A DNA stretch of 64,000 bases. Origin: Tolypothrix brevis GSE-NOS-MK-07-07A. Lineage in GTDB: Bacteria; Cyanobacteriota; Cyanobacteriia; Cyanobacteriales; Nostocaceae. Positions 1 through 8,104 of this stretch are shown piece after piece. The notes under the pieces are model-generated. The model worked only from the letters and a program-made list of their open reading frames with translations. It was not told where the DNA came from and ran no database searches. The position numbers and the translations under genes are program-made. Every line of letters begins with the position of its first letter. Position 1 is the stretch's first letter. The stretch covers positions 1 through 64,000 of the forward strand of contig JAHHIJ010000030.1 in the NCBI GenBank assembly GCA_019358985.1, written 5' to 3'.

Positions 1-150
1 TACAAACCCGTTTGCAGAACTGGTGCTCAAGCTCAAGGCTCTGTCCAACGTACAAGCCAAAGCGGTGCTGCATTTGGCGGTTCTGTCAATGCTCAAGATA
101 GCGTTACAACCAGCAATCAGCGTCAAGTTTTAGCTGCCGGTTGCCGCTAA
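1..150 (+). CDS. Q/N-rich secreted protein, 3' part only
   Basis: The reading frame is open from the first base of the window and ends in TAA at 148-150. Its 49 residues match the C-terminal part of the next gene (271-639) with a single difference (GTT for GCT near position 126). The 5' end, with the expected signal peptide, lies outside the window. It is one member of a tandem family of at least four short exported proteins. No function is recognised. Confidence 0.8.
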   Translation, partial: YKPVCRTGAQAQGSVQRTSQSGAAFGGSVNAQDSVTTSNQRQVLAAGCR

Positions 151-270
151 TTAGTGCATAAATTTCCAAGGCGTTACCTACTTAATAAAAGAATCAGAAA
201 AACGATTCCACAAGTCTTATAACGCCTTCTCCCAATCAACAACACACTCAATTAATTAGGTATAAAAACA

Positions 271-639
271 ATGTTGAAGAATTTTGCTTTCGGTATTTTG
301 GCTGCTGCAATAGCGATCGCTCCTGGTGCTGCATTTGCTGGTCAATCTCAAAGCAACATCCAAGTCACCGAACAAAACGGCGTTGCAGAAAATGGTAGCA
401 CCAACGCTCAAAGCTCCACCAGCACCAACGTACAACAACAAATTCAACGCGCTAATCAAGCTGGTAATCGTTATAACCGTGGCAGATATTACAAACCCGT
501 TTGCAGAACTGGTGCTCAAGCTCAAGGCTCTGTCCAACGTACAAGCCAAAGCGGTGCTGCATTTGGCGGTTCTGTCAATGCTCAAGATAGCGTTACAACC
601 AGCAATCAGCGTCAAGCTTTAGCTGCCGGTTGCCGCTAA
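271..639 (+). CDS. small secreted Q/N-rich protein, tandem family member
   Basis: This 122-residue protein starts with a Sec signal peptide (MLKN, a hydrophobic Ala/Ile core, then AFA|GQ near residue 23). The mature part has two similar motifs of the form Q-N/S-G-x-A-(x)3-S-x-N-A-Q, near residues 34-47 and 93-106. They flank a basic, tyrosine-rich linker (NRYNRGRYYKPVC). Regular Q, N, S and G spacing recalls curlin-type amyloid repeats, but this is only a resemblance. The gene is followed within about 120 bases by a paralogue with the same signal peptide. Export is well supported; function is unknown. Confidence 0.8.
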   Translation: MLKNFAFGILAAAIAIAPGAAFAGQSQSNIQVTEQNGVAENGSTNAQSSTSTNVQQQIQRANQAGNRYNRGRYYKPVCRTGAQAQGSVQRTSQSGAAFGGSVNAQDSVTTSNQRQALAAGCR

Positions 640-735
640 TTAGTGCATAAATTTCCAAGGCGTTACCTACTTAATAAAAGAATCAGAAAAACGATTCCAC
701 AAGTCTTATAACGCCTTCTCCCAATCAACAACACA
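490..735 (+). repeat. second copy of a very recent tandem duplication (first copy 1-246)
   Basis: Positions 490-735 repeat 1-246 at an offset of 489 bases, with one mismatch seen in the coding part. The copy covers the 3' half of the gene and the whole following spacer up to the next leader. The near identity, including non-coding sequence, means a recent unequal-crossover duplication. The copies diverge just before the next start codon. Confidence 0.85.
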
Positions 736-757
736 CAAATTTTTAGGTATAAAAACA

Positions 758-1123
758 ATGTTGAAGAATTTTGCTTTCGGTATTTTAGCTGCTGCAATAG
801 CGATCGCTCCTGGTGCTGCATTTGCTGGTCAATCTCAAAGCAGCGTCCAAGGTACCAATCAAAGCGGTTTTGCAGAAAATGGTAGCACCAACGCTCAAAG
901 CTCCACCAGCACCAACAATCAACAACAAATTCAACGCGCACAGAAAAAAGCTGGTGGATACCGTGGCAGCTACTACAAGCCCCGCTATCCCAAAGCTAAC
1001 ACAAATCAATCTCAAGGCTCTAGACAAGGTACGAACCAAAGCGGTGCAGCATTTGGCAATTCTGTGAATGCTCAAGATAGCAACACCAGCAACAACCAAA
1101 ACCAAAGTGTTCGCCGTCGCTAA
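758..1123 (+). CDS. small secreted Q/N-rich protein, tandem family member
   Basis: This 121-residue paralogue of the gene at 271-639 has an identical signal peptide (residues 1-24). The same two Q-S-G-x-A motifs are present (about residues 36-47 and 93-106), but the linker has diverged (GGYRGSYYKPRYPK) and the C-terminus is NQSVRRR instead of a Cys-containing tail. The leader just upstream is also duplicated. The divergence lies in the linker and tail while the motifs are kept, which suggests selection on the repeats. Function is unknown. Confidence 0.8.
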   Translation: MLKNFAFGILAAAIAIAPGAAFAGQSQSSVQGTNQSGFAENGSTNAQSSTSTNNQQQIQRAQKKAGGYRGSYYKPRYPKANTNQSQGSRQGTNQSGAAFGNSVNAQDSNTSNNQNQSVRRR

Positions 1124-1236
1124 TTATTAATTGAGTTATTAGGCGTTGCAAAATTGAAGGAATCAGCCAAATTATTCCGCTTCTAGAGCAACGCCAACTC
1201 GAAATCACTAATAAATTTCAAATCGGATTCAAAAAT

Positions 1237-1587
1237 ATGTTGAAGAAAACTTACGCTTTTAGTCTTTTAGCCGCAGCAATGATTATAGCACCATCTGCTG
1301 CCTTCGCAGGCGATTCAGGTACTCGCCAAGAGCTTAATCAAAGTGCTACTTCGATTAACAACAGCCGAGTTAATCAAGGAGCTAGCCAAACAAGCTACCA
1401 GTACCGCAGCAACAGAGCAGGTTCTCGCTACGGTGGTTACAACTGCCGACCAAACCAGCAATCACAACGCTCAAATCAGCGTCTTGACCAAAATGGTGTA
1501 GCGATCAATGATAGCGTTGTCAGCCAACGTGCTGACCAAACAAACTTGCAACGTCAAGTTGGTGCCGCTCAACAGTACTGCCGCTAA
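1237..1587 (+). CDS. small secreted Q/N-rich protein, divergent family member
   Basis: This 116-residue protein has a Sec signal peptide (MLKKTYAFSLLAAAMIIAPSAAFA|GD). The two repeat motifs are of a changed type (LNQSATSINNSRVNQ near residue 32 and LDQNGVAINDSVVSQ near residue 83). They are separated by a linker rich in Tyr, Arg and Gly that contains one Cys, and the protein ends in QQYCR. It is clearly homologous to the three genes upstream but older than their duplication. Function is unknown; an extracellular structural role is a guess. Confidence 0.75.
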   Translation: MLKKTYAFSLLAAAMIIAPSAAFAGDSGTRQELNQSATSINNSRVNQGASQTSYQYRSNRAGSRYGGYNCRPNQQSQRSNQRLDQNGVAINDSVVSQRADQTNLQRQVGAAQQYCR

Positions 1588-1873
1588 AGCACTTGTGTTA
1601 TCAGCTATCAGCTATCAAGTTTGGAACTTAAAATACTGCTGCTGTGGCTGCTAACTAAACCCTTGATTAATTCTACTACCACGAGAAAGGCGTTGTTAAA
1701 TAATTAATTTTCAAAGCCGCCCGGATGGTGAAAGCAAATTGCTTTCAAGTCGAATTAGTCTTTTAGTAAGCCTGTGGTGTGGTGCTAACAGCTTTTACAG
1801 GGGTATTACCGATTTGCTAGCTTGCGAAGCAGAAAAAAAAATCGGTTTTTTCTATTAGGAGAGTGATTAAGTT

Positions 1874-2383
1874 ATGTTTCCCAAACAAACAGTTTCATTA
1901 CTAGCAGTCTTATCTGTGCTAATTGCATTACCAAGTGGAATTGCCAGAGCCGGTGACATCTACGTTCAAACTGATAACGTTGAAGTCTCGGTTGGCAACG
2001 ACAGCGGTATCCAGATTAACACTACTCCCACACACACATACTTGTTTCCCCGTTGGCTTTCTGCACCAATCGCATCACCTCGCGGCATTATCACAGCAGG
2101 TAACACGATAGTTCAAACTGACGACTTAATGGTCGATGATGACGACGATGACGACGATATCAGGGTTAACACAATTCCACAAAGAACAACTATTATTCGC
2201 ACTCCACAGCGGATTTATCAACCAAATAGTGTTCGGACTTACAGAATTTTGAAAACCCCCCGCTCAACTTCGTCGATGCGGTGTAATGGCAGAAATATAA
2301 CAAGGACAACCACTCAAAGGCATAGTTCTGGTAGAGCAGTTAACCGCAGTTATAGTTCGATGACAACAACAAGTTGTCAATAG
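1874..2383 (+). CDS. exported protein with poly-Asp stretch
   Basis: This 169-residue protein starts after an AGGAGAG ribosome site (1857-1863). A signal peptide ends near residue 26 (IARA|GD). The mature part has two related segments, GDIYVQTDNVEV near residue 27 and GNTIVQTDDLMV near residue 75, each followed by an acidic run; the second is a block of consecutive Asp. The C-terminal half is rich in Arg, Thr and Ser with two Cys. The acidic block could bind cations. No family is recognised. Confidence 0.65.
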   Translation: MFPKQTVSLLAVLSVLIALPSGIARAGDIYVQTDNVEVSVGNDSGIQINTTPTHTYLFPRWLSAPIASPRGIITAGNTIVQTDDLMVDDDDDDDDIRVNTIPQRTTIIRTPQRIYQPNSVRTYRILKTPRSTSSMRCNGRNITRTTTQRHSSGRAVNRSYSSMTTTSCQ

Positions 2384-2418
2384 TTAACGTTTTGTTTATT
2401 TCCCATTAGGATACAACC

Positions 2419-2802
2419 ATGAATTTAAAATTACTTTCTCTTGGTATTTTCTCAGTTGTAAGTGTATCTCCTTTCTTGATGCCTTCGTTTACTCCTAAAG
2501 CTGAAGCTGGATGTGTTGCAGTTGATGTGGGAGTGCAAGTAGCAGTTGACGGTTCCAGAAGAGGTTCTCAATCGAATAACGTTAGCCAACGCTTTGATCC
2601 CAATTGCAGCGGTGGCAGTGTCACCAGCGTTGGTAAGCAAGTTTGTGTTTCTACTAAGTGCGAACAAAGACGGACTAGCAATCAGTCTGTTAGTGGAAAT
2701 GGCAGATACACTGGTGGTCGAAATATTCCGATTAGAGTCAATGTTCCAGTGCATGTACACAACCCAGCTGCTGACCCCAACTTTCCCTTTAACAAGAGAT
2801 AA
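2419..2802 (+). CDS. small exported Cys-containing protein
   Basis: This 127-residue protein starts with an N-terminal signal sequence (hydrophobic stretch to about residue 28, then KAEAGC). The mature part is Ser/Asn-rich with several cysteines (C32, the pair in GKQVCVSTKC and others) and a C-terminus with His and Pro. It lies 35 bases after the poly-Asp gene on the same strand and may be cotranscribed with it. No family is recognised. Confidence 0.6.
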   Translation: MNLKLLSLGIFSVVSVSPFLMPSFTPKAEAGCVAVDVGVQVAVDGSRRGSQSNNVSQRFDPNCSGGSVTSVGKQVCVSTKCEQRRTSNQSVSGNGRYTGGRNIPIRVNVPVHVHNPAADPNFPFNKR

Positions 2803-2838
2803 ATTAGCCCAATATTTATAGATTGGGTGTAACGATTT

Positions 2839-2951
2839 GGTGTTGCTGATTTCATGTATGACGCAGGATTTTACATAATACCAAAATCCTTGATTAGACG
2901 TAGCAGTGCTACGTCTCTACATCCAGATTCATACCTCAATTCAGCAACGCC
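2839..2951. mobile_element. MITE-like element with 8-bp target duplication
   Basis: The 113-bp segment begins GGTGTTGCTGA and ends in the inverted copy TCAGCAACGCC, with further matching inside the ends. It is flanked on both sides by AACGATTT (2831-2838 and 2952-2959), a likely target-site duplication. A family-II palindrome (2892-2920) sits inside. A related element with the same termini lies at 63509-63643. It contains no reading frame. Confidence 0.75.
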
Positions 2952-3085
2952 AACGATTTTAATCGTTTTGAATTCCCCTCCAGGGGAATTTTTTAATAAA
3001 TATTTTCTTAACATTACTTTGGGGAGTTTCCCTCCTTGAGCAGTTGAGCTTAAGCTCATACTATATAGTCAAGGGAGTAAATCTA

Positions 3086-3637
3086 ATGATGAAAAACATT
3101 CTTATGGTTTTCGGAGGCAGCGTTGCTTTTCTTCTAGCGACGATGTTTGTAGTTCAAAGCTTAACTCAAAGCAACCAAAATCAAAATACTTTTCTGCCAT
3201 CGGATAACACTAGTATTAACTCAGACAGCACTAGCGTTAACTCAGCTACCAATAATGACGATGATGATATGAAAGATTCTGGAACTTTTATTAGCGAACA
3301 AAACGATCAATCATCTCAATATCAACGAAGCACTCTCAATGTGGATGCAGCTAGTCTTAGTCAACCTCATATTCTCAGCATTAATAGTTCTGCAACTCAA
3401 TTGAGAGGTCAGATTCTTGTAGATGGTAAAGTGGTGAAAAGGCTCAACAAAAATAGTTCTGAGATTAATCTCTCACCTTATCTATCAATGGGACAACACA
3501 ATGTTGAAATTACTGCGCGTTATTCTCCCCCAACCTCTGGGGTGAATATACAAATAAATGGTCCCGGCACAAATGTCGCTCAACAAAATAGCGGTGATGG
3601 TGCTTTAAATTACAAAATTGATGTTAACGTTAAATAG
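3086..3637 (+). CDS. membrane-anchored or exported Ser/Asn-rich protein
   Basis: The start at 3086 follows GGGAG (3074-3078) and begins MMKNILMVFGG. The frame is open further upstream but without a better ribosome site. The protein has about 183 residues. A hydrophobic segment (residues 4-22) is an anchor or signal, followed by a low-complexity stretch rich in Ser, Asn and Asp. The C-terminal 90 residues (about LRGQILVDGKVVKRLN to the end) look like a compact beta domain. No family is recognised. Confidence 0.65.
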   Translation: MMKNILMVFGGSVAFLLATMFVVQSLTQSNQNQNTFLPSDNTSINSDSTSVNSATNNDDDDMKDSGTFISEQNDQSSQYQRSTLNVDAASLSQPHILSINSSATQLRGQILVDGKVVKRLNKNSSEINLSPYLSMGQHNVEITARYSPPTSGVNIQINGPGTNVAQQNSGDGALNYKIDVNVK

Positions 3638-3681
3638 GGCGAATCAAGTTTTGTTTAAATAACTGAGATGATAAAATGCAT

Positions 3682-3710
3682 GTAGAGACGTAGCAATGCT
3701 ACGTCTCTAC
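3682..3710. repeat. dispersed 29-bp palindrome, family II
   Basis: Arms GTAGAGACGT and ACGTCTCTAC surround the core AGCAATGCT. Other family-II copies lie at 2892-2920, 40371-40399, 49725-49753, 52163-52191 and 63663-63691. Confidence 0.85.
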
Positions 3711-3754
3711 ATTCACGAAGTTAAAAAAGTTCCGCTTTGAATAGGAAAATAAGT

Positions 3755-5020
3755 TTATTTCTTGGACTTAAGTAGCAGATAATATAGTTGTCCATTACTG
3801 ACTGTGACGCCAGCGCGATCGCCTGCCACTTTCCCAGTACCTAAAAAATAATCCACCCTTCCCGCACCTTTAATCGCACCTCCAGTATCTTGATCGAGAA
3901 CGTAACGGCTGACAATTCGATGCTCCATTTCACCATTAGGCTTAACAAAGGGAAAAGGAGCGCGAATTAACGCTAAAGCACCAGGAGGCATCAGAGATTT
4001 ATCTGTAGCAATTGAACGCTCTGGAGAAAGTGCCACTTGGATAGAACCTTGGGCTGCTGCACCATAGTTTTCTTGAAAAAAAACAAAGCTAGGATCGCGG
4101 GGAATATAGATATTTAGCGCTTGTGGTTGCTTCTGAAAATAATCAAGGATAATTGGCATTGTCATCCCTTCTAGAGGTAATATTCGATCATTTGCCAATT
4201 CTCGTCCGATGCTTTTGTAGTTGTAAGCTGTATTACCGGCATAGCCTACGGTGGTTTGTGTGCCATCGGTAAGATGAAGTTTAGCAGATCCTTGGATTTG
4301 AATCATATATGGTTCGAGGCGATCGCGAAACCAAAACAACTCTAAAGAGCGCAACTTTCCTACTCGGAATTGCAAACCATCAACTCCCTCTAGTTCCGCT
4401 CGTGTAGGATGAGGTTTAGACCAAGATTGGATATCACCAGGCAATTTATAAATCGGATAGCGATACTCTGGGGTAGGAACGCGACTAGCAGTATAAAGTG
4501 GTTCATAATAAGCGGTGAACAAAACTGAACCTTTGTTGTCTTTACCGATTGACTGATAAAGAACAAATTCGCGCTCAATAGCTGCATGAAGTTGTGTGGC
4601 AGATTTAGATTTTAGCAGCAATTGGCGGAATCTTTGCAGACTTTTATTCACGCGATCGCGTGTAATTCCCGGCACTTGATAGTTTTTGTAAGCAACATCA
4701 GCATTACTAGTTTGCAAATATCCCAAACTGCGATCGATCGCTTGTAACAGTATTTTTTTATCTGGTAATTGAGCGTTTTCACTTATAAATAAAACTTGAT
4801 CCAAACAAGAGATATCATCTTGACAACAAACAACTGGCGACCTTTCAATAAGTACTGTGGATGCTTTATTTTTGCTTTTCAATAAGACTGGTAGATCCCA
4901 CTTTTTAACTTGACATTCCGGTGGACTGAGTTCCCGTTGTCCAAAACCTTGTATCCGTACTAAAAGTATCAATAGAACCACGGGTATGCTGAGAGTGATG
5001 ATTGCCAGAGTCTTTTTCAT
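3755..5020 (-). CDS. mltA: MltA-type murein lytic transglycosylase
   Basis: This 421-residue protein has an N-terminal membrane anchor or signal (MKKTLAIITLSIPVVLLILLV). The MltA core runs from about residue 165 (VLFTAYYEPLYTASR) to 300. A C-terminal 3D domain carries the family aspartates (GGAIKGAGRVDYFLGTG, near residues 378-394). Proteins of this family cleave the glycosidic bond in peptidoglycan to give 1,6-anhydromuramyl products, in the periplasm. The length fits cyanobacterial members. It stands alone, convergent with the gene upstream. The family assignment is firm; the cellular role is inferred. Confidence 0.9.
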   Translation of the reverse strand: MKKTLAIITLSIPVVLLILLVRIQGFGQRELSPPECQVKKWDLPVLLKSKNKASTVLIERSPVVCCQDDISCLDQVLFISENAQLPDKKILLQAIDRSLGYLQTSNADVAYKNYQVPGITRDRVNKSLQRFRQLLLKSKSATQLHAAIEREFVLYQSIGKDNKGSVLFTAYYEPLYTASRVPTPEYRYPIYKLPGDIQSWSKPHPTRAELEGVDGLQFRVGKLRSLELFWFRDRLEPYMIQIQGSAKLHLTDGTQTTVGYAGNTAYNYKSIGRELANDRILPLEGMTMPIILDYFQKQPQALNIYIPRDPSFVFFQENYGAAAQGSIQVALSPERSIATDKSLMPPGALALIRAPFPFVKPNGEMEHRIVSRYVLDQDTGGAIKGAGRVDYFLGTGKVAGDRAGVTVSNGQLYYLLLKSKK

Positions 5021-5150
5021 CGAGAAAATGGATATTTAAAAAAATATTAACCTCCTTTTCAATTCTCTGATCGCGTTACTTAAAAAACTGGGAATAACCT
5101 GAATCGAGGGAATGCCGAATCAGGATATTAGTTTTACCGAAAAAATGGGT

Positions 5151-5304
5151 TTAAAGCCCCGTGCTTCTAGCACGGCTTTTATTTAATTTCCGAATTATTT
5201 CTCTGAGTACATCATTTTGAGTGCGATCTTTTTGGGCGCAGTATTCCACAAGCATCTTGTATTCTTCATCAGAGCATCGGATGTTAATTTTTTTATGCCG
5301 TCAT
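5151..5304 (-). pseudogene. decayed small ribbon-helix-helix-like gene of the IS element
   Basis: On the minus strand, ATG at 5304 gives M-T-A and then a stop. Removing one base near the A-tract restores a frame reading KKINIRCSDEEYKML, then RTQNDVLREIIRKL, to a stop at 5151. This looks like the short RHH/CopG-like protein often encoded divergently from tnpB in cyanobacteria. The shift is at a homopolymer, so a sequencing error cannot be excluded. The family assignment is by pattern only. Confidence 0.5.
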
Positions 5305-5334
5305 AATGCCATCGATTTCTGGTATAATGTTAGC

Positions 5335-6459
5335 ATGAAAACCCTGAAATTCAAGTTGTACCAACACAAGCGAAATAGATACCTCAAGCGGTCAATAAAT
5401 GCTGCTGGGTTAATTTATAACCGTTGTATTGCTCTCCACAAAAGATATTATCGGATGTGGGGTAAACACTTGAATTGCAGCAAACTTCAAGCTCATATTG
5501 CCAAGCTGAGAAAACGTAACCCTTTCTGGCAATCAGTAGGCTCTCAGGCAGTACAAGATATTTGTCAACGCATTGAGAAAGCCTATCAGTTATTTTTTAA
5601 ACACAATAAGAAGGGAGTTAGACCGCCAGGGTTTAAGAAGGTCAGAAAGTACAAATCATTCACCTTAAAGCAAGCCGGATATAAGTTTCTGGATGGTAAT
5701 CGAGTTAAAATAGGTCAGAGGACTTATCAATTTTGTCCTGCTAGGGAAATTGAGGGAGCAGTCAAGACACTAACTATTAAACGGACACCCTTGGGTGAAT
5801 TGTTTATGGTTGTGGTTGTTGATAATTGTCCTGAGACTCAAAATAAAATCACGACTAGTAATATAGCGGGTTTTGATTTTGGACTTAAGACATTTCTCAC
5901 TTGCTCAGACGGCACTAAGATTGAGTCTCCCCTCTTTTTTAAGCAATCACTTAATATCGTTAAAAAAGCCAGTAGATATCACTCCAAAAAGTTAAAAGGT
6001 TCAGCCAACCGAGAACGGGCAAGAAAGAACTTAGTACGCAGACACGAGGATATTTCTAACCGAAGACGCGATTGGTTTTGGAAATTAGCCCATAAGTTAA
6101 CCGATAAGTTCGATATCTTATGCTTTGAGACATTAAATCTTAAGGGGATGCAACGCCTTTGGGGGCGCAAGATATCAGACTTGGCTTTTGGTGAGTTTCT
6201 ACAAATACTAGCTCTTGTTGCCAAGAAGAAAAACAAACTTGTTGTATTTATTGATAGGTGGTATCCCAGCAGTAAAACTTGTTCTAACTGTGGGCACATT
6301 CTAGAGAGTTTAGATTTGTCAGTCAGAGAGTGGCGTTGCCCAACATGTCAGTCGATTAATGGACGTGATGAAAACGCTGCTAAGAACATTCAAGCAGTCG
6401 GGGCATCGACTGTTGAGCTAGGTGATGTAAGTCGGGCAGTGCCTGCAATTGCTGTTTGA
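5335..6459 (+). CDS. tnpB: TnpB RNA-guided endonuclease of IS605 type
   Basis: The start at 5335 (MKTLKFKLYQHKRNR) fits the family N-terminus; the frame is open further upstream but that part is not TnpB-like. The 374-residue protein has an N-terminal helix-turn-helix part and a RuvC-like nuclease. The catalytic acids are visible as D181 (GFDFGLK), E265 (CFETLNL) and D345 (NGRDENAA). A zinc ribbon (CSNCG and CPTC) lies between the last two. TnpB enzymes cut DNA guided by a short RNA derived from the element's right end. The protein looks intact. No tnpA is present. Confidence 0.92.
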   Translation: MKTLKFKLYQHKRNRYLKRSINAAGLIYNRCIALHKRYYRMWGKHLNCSKLQAHIAKLRKRNPFWQSVGSQAVQDICQRIEKAYQLFFKHNKKGVRPPGFKKVRKYKSFTLKQAGYKFLDGNRVKIGQRTYQFCPAREIEGAVKTLTIKRTPLGELFMVVVVDNCPETQNKITTSNIAGFDFGLKTFLTCSDGTKIESPLFFKQSLNIVKKASRYHSKKLKGSANRERARKNLVRRHEDISNRRRDWFWKLAHKLTDKFDILCFETLNLKGMQRLWGRKISDLAFGEFLQILALVAKKKNKLVVFIDRWYPSSKTCSNCGHILESLDLSVREWRCPTCQSINGRDENAAKNIQAVGASTVELGDVSRAVPAIAV

Positions 6460-6463
6460 CCTC

Positions 6464-6498
6464 AGAATCCCCGTCCCTTGCAGGGCGGGGAGTATGTC
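6464..6498 (+). other. IS right end hairpin, probable 3' part of omegaRNA
   Basis: Just after tnpB the sequence GAATCCCCGTCCC folds with GGGCGGGG (arms about 6468-6475 and 6483-6490), then AGTATGTCAA. This is the conserved right end of cyanobacterial TnpB elements. In related elements this region gives the scaffold of the guide RNA, and the guide would be the flanking patB 3' sequence after about 6498. The RNA itself is inferred. Confidence 0.6.
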
Positions 6499-8104
6499 AA
6501 GCCATATTCAACACTTTCCTTAACACTGCTTGGTCTTCTGACTTCGCTTTTAAGCGACCATTTTCGATATCTCGAATCCAACTTTGGCTTTTACCCGTCA
6601 ACTTTGCTAATTCTCTTTGGGAGAGATTGAGATTTTTTCGTCCTTGTAAAATCTGTTCCCCAAGCAAATCCCCGGTAGTTTTTATCTTTTTTCTAGTAGT
6701 AACACTTTGTCGCCGATTTTTCTCAGATTTCGGAATTGGCTGCTGCCATTCTAGAGGTAGTTCAAAGGACAAAATTCGAGCATTCATCAGCAAATTCCAC
6801 TTCCCACGGGGACCAGCGTCTGTCAAGCGAGTGTCAGCACCACCGTCAGTAGTCCAAAATTCTAATGCTTCTTCTGGATCTTCAGGAATATCAATCAACT
6901 TTGCCCACAAAGGTTGAATTAGTGGTGGATAAGTAATCGGGTCGAAAACTGATTTGATTCCATAATGATGCAGAATTTCCAAATCGCTTTCAAAAGTTCG
7001 CAACAATCGCTTGCGTTCTTCACGATGTCTGGTTGCGTGGTTCACTTTTTCCTCACCGTAAGCAACACGCAGCAAGGTAGGAACGGTGATGCGTTGGGAA
7101 GTGCCCATTTTAGTTTTAAACAGCAGCCATAGCATTAATCGTGCTGTGCCTTCATGTTGTTGCCAAATGCTCATGATTGTGCTTAACAAAGATTTGGGCA
7201 GACTGCGATATTGATAAAATGCAGTTCCTTCTTTGCATCCTTGTTTATTTAAGAAATACCGCGTCCAAATGCCAGCTTTGACTTTAAAAGTTAGCCCGAC
7301 TAAATATTTACACCCCAGATTATCTTCTTGAAAATAGTGCTGAATGTCTACTATGTGCCACAAGCGACTGCCTTTAACTGAAAAGCCTTTGACTCGACCT
7401 TGTTGGGGCCAGTCAATGGTGGCAATCAGCGAGCAAGCTTGCAGTACAATATTTTTCATGAGAGCGAGTTTGGTGTTTTTACTCAAATCTTTGCGTTTCT
7501 CTAACCCTAAATATTTCTCGATTTGGCGATCGTCGATGGCAAACTCTTGCTCCCAAGGTTGATCGCAAGCTGTAGCATAAGCGGCAAAAATTAGATGGAT
7601 ACAAGCAGCTCTGATATCAAGTGCTTCAATTGCTTGTAGGTTTGTTGCGCTTCCGCGAAGGGAAGGAGTATCGCTTACTTTAAATGGATCGCTAATATGA
7701 AATGCGATCGCTCCTTTACCTTGGTTAACTTGTCTGCCATAACACAAGAAACCTTGTTCATCGATTTGCCAAGGTAAAGATGTTCGCTGTGCCAACACGT
7801 TGCAAGCTTCCCAAATCACCATCGCTGATGCAAACGGGTTACTTTTGCCATTAGCAAACAAATCTAAACTTGTAGCATCTCTAGGTTCAACTTTACATCT
7901 TCCCTTTTTCGCTTGCCAAGGAATTGGTGATTTTGTGGGACAGGCAATCACGCATTGCGGTTCAGGGTAATAACCTTCGCAATTGTTACAAAGACTAGGG
8001 TCAATCCAATATTCATTGTTCTCTATTTTAATTGCACCTGTGGGACATTGAGGACGGCAGTTATCACATCCAACGCAACTGTTGTTAGGAATTGTATAAG
8101 GCAT
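6497..8104 (-). CDS. patB: PatB/CnfR transcriptional regulator of nif genes
   Basis: This 535-residue protein begins with a bacterial-type ferredoxin domain (CVGCDNCRPQCP near residues 12-23, then CNNCEGYYPEPQCVIACP). Its C-terminal helix-turn-helix of the Xre type (LSQRELAKLTGKSQSWIRDIENGR) lies at about residues 490-515. This arrangement and length are those of PatB of Anabaena and CnfR, the activator of nif genes in micro-oxic or heterocyst cells. The Fe-S centres may sense oxygen or redox state. The stop codon TGA (6497-6499) lies in the right end of the adjacent IS element, so the very last residues may have been altered by the insertion. Confidence 0.93.
   Translation of the reverse strand: MPYTIPNNSCVGCDNCRPQCPTGAIKIENNEYWIDPSLCNNCEGYYPEPQCVIACPTKSPIPWQAKKGRCKVEPRDATSLDLFANGKSNPFASAMVIWEACNVLAQRTSLPWQIDEQGFLCYGRQVNQGKGAIAFHISDPFKVSDTPSLRGSATNLQAIEALDIRAACIHLIFAAYATACDQPWEQEFAIDDRQIEKYLGLEKRKDLSKNTKLALMKNIVLQACSLIATIDWPQQGRVKGFSVKGSRLWHIVDIQHYFQEDNLGCKYLVGLTFKVKAGIWTRYFLNKQGCKEGTAFYQYRSLPKSLLSTIMSIWQQHEGTARLMLWLLFKTKMGTSQRITVPTLLRVAYGEEKVNHATRHREERKRLLRTFESDLEILHHYGIKSVFDPITYPPLIQPLWAKLIDIPEDPEEALEFWTTDGGADTRLTDAGPRGKWNLLMNARILSFELPLEWQQPIPKSEKNRRQSVTTRKKIKTTGDLLGEQILQGRKNLNLSQRELAKLTGKSQSWIRDIENGRLKAKSEDQAVLRKVLNMA

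Larger units (their letters stand above)
5145..6498 (+). mobile_element. IS605/IS200-group element with tnpB, no tnpA
   Basis: The left boundary is placed near the hairpin at 5154-5176 (GCCCCGTGC TTCTA GCACGGC). The right end is the hairpin at 6468-6490 followed by GAGTATGTCAA, typical of cyanobacterial TnpB elements. Inside are a decayed small minus-strand gene and tnpB. There is no TnpA transposase gene, so the element is non-autonomous for movement. The exact left edge is uncertain. The right edge overlaps the last codon of patB. Confidence 0.75.

Noticed and set aside
5221-5334. Longer N-terminus of TnpB from 5221
   Set aside because: The upstream codons do not resemble TnpB and overlap the decayed minus-strand gene; ATG 5335 gives the family N-terminus.
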